Shown here piece by piece: positions 59,955 to 64,000 of a stretch of 64,000 nt of DNA. The number at the start of each line of letters is the position of its first letter. The stretch's first letter is position 1. This stretch comes from Pandoraea bronchicola. Lineage in GTDB: Bacteria > Pseudomonadota > Gammaproteobacteria > Burkholderiales > Burkholderiaceae. A program made the position numbers and the translations under genes. A model generated the notes under the pieces. It did no database searches. It had not been told where the DNA came from and worked only from the letters and a program-made list of their open reading frames with translations. Where the stretch lies: positions 1 to 64,000 of the forward strand of contig NZ_CABPST010000002.1 in the NCBI RefSeq assembly GCF_902459805.1, given 5' to 3'.

Positions 59955-62840
59955 ATGATCCATTCGAATGCACACGTCACGCCGGGGCACGGCCCGGACA
60001 TGGGTACGCCGCTACGCGAGAGCGAAGTCGATGTCACGCTCGAGATCGACGGCCAGACCGTGACCGTGCCTGCCGGCACGTCGATCATGCGCGCCGCTGC
60101 GGGTAACGACGTCAACATCCCGAAGCTCTGTGCGACGGACTCGCTCGAGCCCTTTGGGTCTTGCCGGTTGTGCCTCGTCGAGATCGAGGGCAGGCGCGGG
60201 TTTCCCGCCTCGTGTACGACCCCCGTCGAGCCGGGCATGAAGGTGCGAACACAGTCGCCCAAGTTGCAGGATTTGCGTCGCAACGTGATGGAACTCTACA
60301 TCTCCGATCACCCGCTCGACTGCCTGACCTGCGCGGCCAACGGCGACTGCGAATTGCAGGACATGGCGGGCGTGACCGGGCTGCGTGAGGTGCGTTACGG
60401 CTTCGATGGCGAGAACCATATCAAGAGCGCAAAAGACGAGTCGAATCCGTATTTCACTTATGACCCGTCGAAATGCATTGTCTGCAACCGTTGTGTGCGG
60501 GCGTGTGAGGAGACGCAGGGCACCTTTGCGCTGACGATCTCAGGCCGTGGCTTCGAGGCGCGCGTCTCGGCCGGGCAGGACCAGCCGTTCATGGATTCGG
60601 AGTGCGTGTCTTGCGGCGCCTGCGTTGCGGCCTGCCCGACGGCGACGCTGCAGGAAAAGAGTGTCATCGAGATGGGGCAGCCGGAACATGCCGTGGTCAC
60701 GACGTGTGCCTACTGTGGTGTTGGCTGTGCGTTCAAGGCGGAAATGAAGGGCGGGGAAGTCGTGCGCATGACGCCCTACAAGGACGGTCTCGCGAACGAG
60801 GGGCATGCCTGCGTGAAGGGACGCTTTGCCTGGGGATACGCCACGCACAAGGAGCGCATCACCAAGCCGATGATCCGCAGCAAGATCACCGACCCGTGGC
60901 GCGAAGTGTCTTGGGACGAGGCGCTGGACTACGCGGCGTCGGAGTTCCGGCGGATTCAGGCAAAGCACGGGCGTGACGCCATCGGGGGCATCACATCGTC
61001 GCGTTGCACGAACGAAGAAACGTACCTCGTGCAAAAGCTTGTGCGCGCCGCGTTCGGTAACAACAACGTCGATACCTGCGCGCGGGTGTGCCATTCGCCG
61101 ACGGGCTACGGCCTGAAACAAACGCTCGGCGAGTCTGCCGGCACGCAGACGTTCAAGTCGATCGAGCACGCCGACGTCATTCTCGTGATGGGGGCCAACC
61201 CGACCGATGGCCACCCGGTATTCGCTTCGCGGCTCAAGCGCCGGGTGCGTGAGGGGGCGAAGCTGATCGTCATCGATCCGCGCCGCATCGACATCGTCGA
61301 CGGGCCGCATGTCAAGGCGGCGTATCACTTGCCGTTGCGTCCTGGGACCAATGTCGCGATGGTGAATGCCTTGGCGCATGTGATCGTGACCGAAGGGCTT
61401 CTGGCCAAGGAGTTCATCTCCGAACGATGCGAAGACCGGGCGTTCGCGCAGTGGCGCGACTTCGTGGCGCTGCCGGAGAATTCGCCCGAAGCGGTGTCCA
61501 TCGTCACCGGTGTGCCTGCCGAGCAGATTCGCGGCGCGGCGCGGCTATACGCGACGGGCGGCAATGCGGCGATCTATTACGGGCTGGGGGTGACGGAGCA
61601 CGCACAAGGGTCGACCACGGTCATGGGCATTGCGAATCTGGCGATGGCCACGGGCAACGTCGGGCGAGAGGGCGTGGGGGTGAACCCGTTGCGCGGGCAG
61701 AACAACGTGCAGGGATCGTGCGACATGGGGTCGTTCCCCCATGAGCTGCCCGGCTATCGGCATGTCTCCGATACGTTGGTGCGCGAGCAATTCGAAGCGG
61801 CGTGGGGCGTCACGTTGCAGGCCGAGCCGGGCCTGCGCATTCCCAACATGTTCGACGCTGCGATTCACGGCAGCTTCAAGGGGCTCTACTGCCAGGGCGA
61901 GGACATTGTGCAGTCCGACCCGAACACCCAGCACGTCGCGGCGGCCATGGAGGCGATGGAATGCATCGTCGTGCAGGATATTTTCCTCAATGAGACGGCC
62001 AAATACGCGCACGTGCTGCTGCCAGGCACCACGTTCCTCGAGAAGGACGGAACGTTCACGAATGCCGAGCGGCGTATCTCGCGCGTGCGTCGCGTCATGG
62101 CGCCGCTGCCCGGCATGGCCGACTGGGAAGTGACGATTGCGCTCGCGAAGCGGCTGGGCTACGACATGCCTTATGCCCACCCGTCGCAGATCATGGACGA
62201 GATCGCCCGGCTCACGCCGACGTTCCATGGGGTGAGCTACGCGCGTCTCGATGAGGCCGGCAGCCTGCAATGGCCCTGCAACGACGATGCCCCGGACGGC
62301 ACGCCGATCATGCACGTCGACGGCTTCGTGCGCGGCAAGGGGCGCTTCATCATCACGCGCTACGTGCCGACCGACGAGAAGGTTACGCCGCGCTATCCGC
62401 TGCTGCTTACCACGGGGCGCATCCTCTCGCAATACAATGTCGGAGCGCAGACGCGCCGCACGCACAACGTTCACTGGCACGATGAAGACCGGCTCGAGAT
62501 CCACCCGCACGACGCGCAGGAGCGGGGCATCAAGGATAACGACTGGGTCGGCATCCGGAGCCGGGCGGGCGAGACGGTGCTGCGGGCGGTGCTCAGTGAG
62601 CGCATGCAGCCGGGCGTGGTGTACACGACGTTCCATTTCCCTGAGTCGGGGGCGAACGTCATCACGACCGACAACTCGGACTGGGCGACCAATTGTCCCG
62701 AATACAAGGTGACGGCCGTGCAAGTGCTGCCAGTGGCACAGCCCTCGGCATGGCAGGCCAACTATTCGACGTTCAACCGCACGCAGCTCGAGCTGCTCGA
62801 TGCGGCCCGCACGCCCTCCGAGCCGGTGCCGGCGAAGTAG
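59955..62840 (+). CDS. fdsA: NAD-dependent formate dehydrogenase alpha subunit (molybdenum)
   Basis: A 961-residue catalytic subunit. In order it has a 2Fe-2S domain (CATDSLEPFGSCRLCLVE), a His-Cys 4Fe-4S site (HPLDCLTCAANGDCELQ), two more 4Fe-4S motifs (CIVCNRCVRACEE and CVSCGACVAACPT), a 4Fe-4S site at the molybdenum domain entry (CAYCGVGC), and the bis-MGD domain. The molybdenum ligand is Cys379 in RVCHSPTGYG, so it is a Cys enzyme, not Sec. It oxidises formate to CO2 in the cytoplasm. GAGAGGAGAAC precedes ATG 59955. There is no Tat signal. It is the third gene of the fds operon. Confidence 0.96.
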   Translation: MIHSNAHVTPGHGPDMGTPLRESEVDVTLEIDGQTVTVPAGTSIMRAAAGNDVNIPKLCATDSLEPFGSCRLCLVEIEGRRGFPASCTTPVEPGMKVRTQSPKLQDLRRNVMELYISDHPLDCLTCAANGDCELQDMAGVTGLREVRYGFDGENHIKSAKDESNPYFTYDPSKCIVCNRCVRACEETQGTFALTISGRGFEARVSAGQDQPFMDSECVSCGACVAACPTATLQEKSVIEMGQPEHAVVTTCAYCGVGCAFKAEMKGGEVVRMTPYKDGLANEGHACVKGRFAWGYATHKERITKPMIRSKITDPWREVSWDEALDYAASEFRRIQAKHGRDAIGGITSSRCTNEETYLVQKLVRAAFGNNNVDTCARVCHSPTGYGLKQTLGESAGTQTFKSIEHADVILVMGANPTDGHPVFASRLKRRVREGAKLIVIDPRRIDIVDGPHVKAAYHLPLRPGTNVAMVNALAHVIVTEGLLAKEFISERCEDRAFAQWRDFVALPENSPEAVSIVTGVPAEQIRGAARLYATGGNAAIYYGLGVTEHAQGSTTVMGIANLAMATGNVGREGVGVNPLRGQNNVQGSCDMGSFPHELPGYRHVSDTLVREQFEAAWGVTLQAEPGLRIPNMFDAAIHGSFKGLYCQGEDIVQSDPNTQHVAAAMEAMECIVVQDIFLNETAKYAHVLLPGTTFLEKDGTFTNAERRISRVRRVMAPLPGMADWEVTIALAKRLGYDMPYAHPSQIMDEIARLTPTFHGVSYARLDEAGSLQWPCNDDAPDGTPIMHVDGFVRGKGRFIITRYVPTDEKVTPRYPLLLTTGRILSQYNVGAQTRRTHNVHWHDEDRLEIHPHDAQERGIKDNDWVGIRSRAGETVLRAVLSERMQPGVVYTTFHFPESGANVITTDNSDWATNCPEYKVTAVQVLPVAQPSAWQANYSTFNRTQLELLDAARTPSEPVPAK

Positions 62841-62879
62841 GCGGCAATCAGTGTTTTGAAGTGGAGTCAGTGTTTGACG

Positions 62880-63803
62880 ATGTCCAACCCTTTGCGCGAG
62901 CGCGATGACGATCAATCCGGACGCGAATCGAGTGATGCAGACTCGCAGGGCATTGCTGCGCCCGTGTGCGGCGTGGCACCTGCCGCGATCGATCCGGAGG
63001 CCCTGACACCGCACGCGACGTTCGCCGTGCGGCGCTTTCGTCACGGGGCGTGGCAGCACGCGGGCGATGAACTGGCGGAGGAAGTGCCCGTCGCGCTGGA
63101 GTTCAACGGCATCTCTCATGTGGTGATGCTCGCGACCCCGGCCGATATCGAAGACTTTGCGCTGGGATTTGCGCTTTCCGAGGGCATTCTGAACGACCGG
63201 CGCGAGTGTTATGGCATTGACGTGACGGCGACGGCGCTGGGGATTACCGCGCACCTCGAAATCTCGTCGCGAGCGTTTGCCGGGCTCAAGGAGCGTCGCC
63301 GCAACCTCACGGGGCGCACCGGGTGCGGACTGTGCGGCACGGAAAGCCTCGATCAGGTGCTGCGCCCGTTACCGGCGGCTGGCCAGGCGCTTCGCGTGTC
63401 TCACGCCGCGCTGGCCGCCGCGCATGCCGGGCTGGCACGGCATCAGCCGTTGAACGGGGTGACGGGGGCCGTGCACGGCGCAGCCTGGTGTTCGCCGCAG
63501 GGGGAAATTCTTGGCTTGCGCGAAGACGTCGGCCGGCACAATGCCCTCGACAAACTGATCGGCGCACTCGCGCGCGACGAGCAGGCGTTCGACAGCGGTT
63601 TTGTATTGATGACGAGCCGTGCGAGCGTCGAAATCGTACAGAAGGCCGCGCAAGTCGGTATTCCGATGATCGCGGCCGTCTCGGCGGCCACGGCGCTGGC
63701 CGTGCGAACGGCGCAGGCGGCCGGTGTAGCGCTGGTGGGGTTTGTGCGGGGTGAGCAGTGTGTCATTTACACAGGCGGGGCGGCGCTCGATGACAGCGTC
63801 TGA
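62880..63803 (+). CDS. fdsC: Formate dehydrogenase accessory sulfurtransferase FdhD/FdsC
   Basis: A 307-residue FdhD-family protein, which transfers sulfur to the molybdenum cofactor before insertion into the catalytic subunit. The hallmark CGLCG holds Cys149 and Cys152. Other family stretches are LATPADIEDFALGFALSEGIL and GLREDVGRHNALDKLIG. The first 60 residues are variable and probably flexible. ATG 62880 (MSNPLRER) is chosen; GTGGAG lies 13-18 bases upstream, a little far, and a TTG at 62856 is the alternative. It lies between fdsA and fdsD, as in other fds operons. Confidence 0.93.
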   Translation: MSNPLRERDDDQSGRESSDADSQGIAAPVCGVAPAAIDPEALTPHATFAVRRFRHGAWQHAGDELAEEVPVALEFNGISHVVMLATPADIEDFALGFALSEGILNDRRECYGIDVTATALGITAHLEISSRAFAGLKERRRNLTGRTGCGLCGTESLDQVLRPLPAAGQALRVSHAALAAAHAGLARHQPLNGVTGAVHGAAWCSPQGEILGLREDVGRHNALDKLIGALARDEQAFDSGFVLMTSRASVEIVQKAAQVGIPMIAAVSAATALAVRTAQAAGVALVGFVRGEQCVIYTGGAALDDSV

Positions 63804-63830
63804 TGGCAACGATTGAGCAGGAGACCTCTG

Positions 63831-64000
63831 ATGGACGGTAATAACCTCGTGCGCATGGCCAATCGCATCGCGGACTTCTTTGAATCGTTGCCCGATCGGG
63901 AGGAGGCGCTGGGCGAGGTCGCCACGCATCTGCACAAGTTCTGGGATCCGCGCATGCGTGCTCAGATTCTGGCGTTGGCCGACACACCCGAAGCGGCCGG
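63831..64000 (+). CDS. fdsD: Formate dehydrogenase delta subunit (cut by window end)
   Basis: The first 56 codons of the small FdsD subunit are visible: MDGNNLVRMANRIADFFES, EALGEVATHLHKFWDPRMR and a start of ILALADTPEAAG. HLHKFWDPRMR is the family's fixed core. FdsD is about 70-85 residues and is needed for maturation of the molybdoenzyme. CAGGAGACCTCTG lies directly before ATG 63831. The gene runs off the end of the window and closes the fds operon. Confidence 0.93.
   Translation, partial: MDGNNLVRMANRIADFFESLPDREEALGEVATHLHKFWDPRMRAQILALADTPEAA

Noticed and set aside
1-64000. CRISPR arrays, rRNA or tRNA genes, prophage
   Set aside because: Searched by eye for regular repeats with spacers, tRNA-like TPsiC arms and phage genes; found none, though a covariance search would be needed to exclude a tRNA fully.

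Overview
The window is GC-rich DNA of a beta-proteobacterium of the order Burkholderiales. The evidence is C/G-ending codons, TAAAAT-like -10 boxes, an NAD-dependent FdsGBA-type formate dehydrogenase and a complete set of urate and ureide genes. Pandoraea or a close Burkholderiaceae relative is my best guess, but this is inferred from gene content and was not tested. I saw no rRNA, tRNA, CRISPR array, insertion sequence or prophage. The window reads as ordinary chromosome with a few accessory-looking blocks.

Layout. (a) 1-0.84 kb: end of an allantoicase gene, then ureidoglycolate lyase and a terminator. (b) 0.9-5.4 kb: a long inverted repeat, then a four-gene operon of circularly permuted ATP-grasp enzyme, alpha-E protein, transglutaminase and Anbu (proteasome-like) peptidase. 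(c) 5.4-18.4 kb: a MATE exporter, then a purine block. The block has uraH-puuD (urate to allantoin), a divergent urate/xanthine permease with 8-oxoguanine deaminase, a LysR regulator and a four-gene BMP-type nucleoside ABC importer. (d) 18.4-29.4 kb: a cupin protein with a repeat-expanded leader, an ABC-F ATPase, an aldehyde dehydrogenase, a DUF1289 protein, a half-size EamA transporter, an EAL/GGDEF/phospholipase A cluster and a sulfide:quinone oxidoreductase-like flavoprotein. (e) 29.7-35.8 kb: cadR/cadA with a clear MerR-type promoter, a CHAD protein, HU and a CpdA-like phosphoesterase. (f) 36-44 kb: pelD-pelE-pelF-pelG followed by galE, without pelA, pelB or pelC, then ferredoxin-NADP reductase. 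(g) 44-47.5 kb: LysR regulator, serine hydrolase and MFS exporter. (h) 47.6-52.3 kb: an iron-uptake operon (two small membrane proteins, a PepSY reductase-like protein and a TonB receptor) behind a Fur-like palindrome; a fatty-acid desaturase follows. (i) 53.7-64 kb: a formate region with a FdhF/YdeP-type molybdoenzyme plus a small winged-helix protein, a divergent ModE-like regulator, and fdsG-fdsB-fdsA-fdhD-fdsD, the last cut by the window end.

How the parts fit. Blocks (a) and (c) together cover purine import, 8-oxoguanine deamination, urate oxidation, hydroxyisourate hydrolysis, allantoate cleavage and ureidoglycolate cleavage. The c-di-GMP enzymes at 24.8-27.8 kb could feed the PelD receptor at 36 kb, though that link is only inferred. 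In block (i) a TTGCATA/TATGCAA half-site recurs upstream of the regulator, between it and the YdeP-type gene, and upstream of fdsG. This suggests one regulator for both molybdoenzymes.

The best candidates for something not well described are the shared element in the formate region, the pelDEFG-galE cluster without pelABC, the Anbu operon (genes recognised, biological role unsettled), and the near-perfect 21-bp inverted repeat just before that operon.
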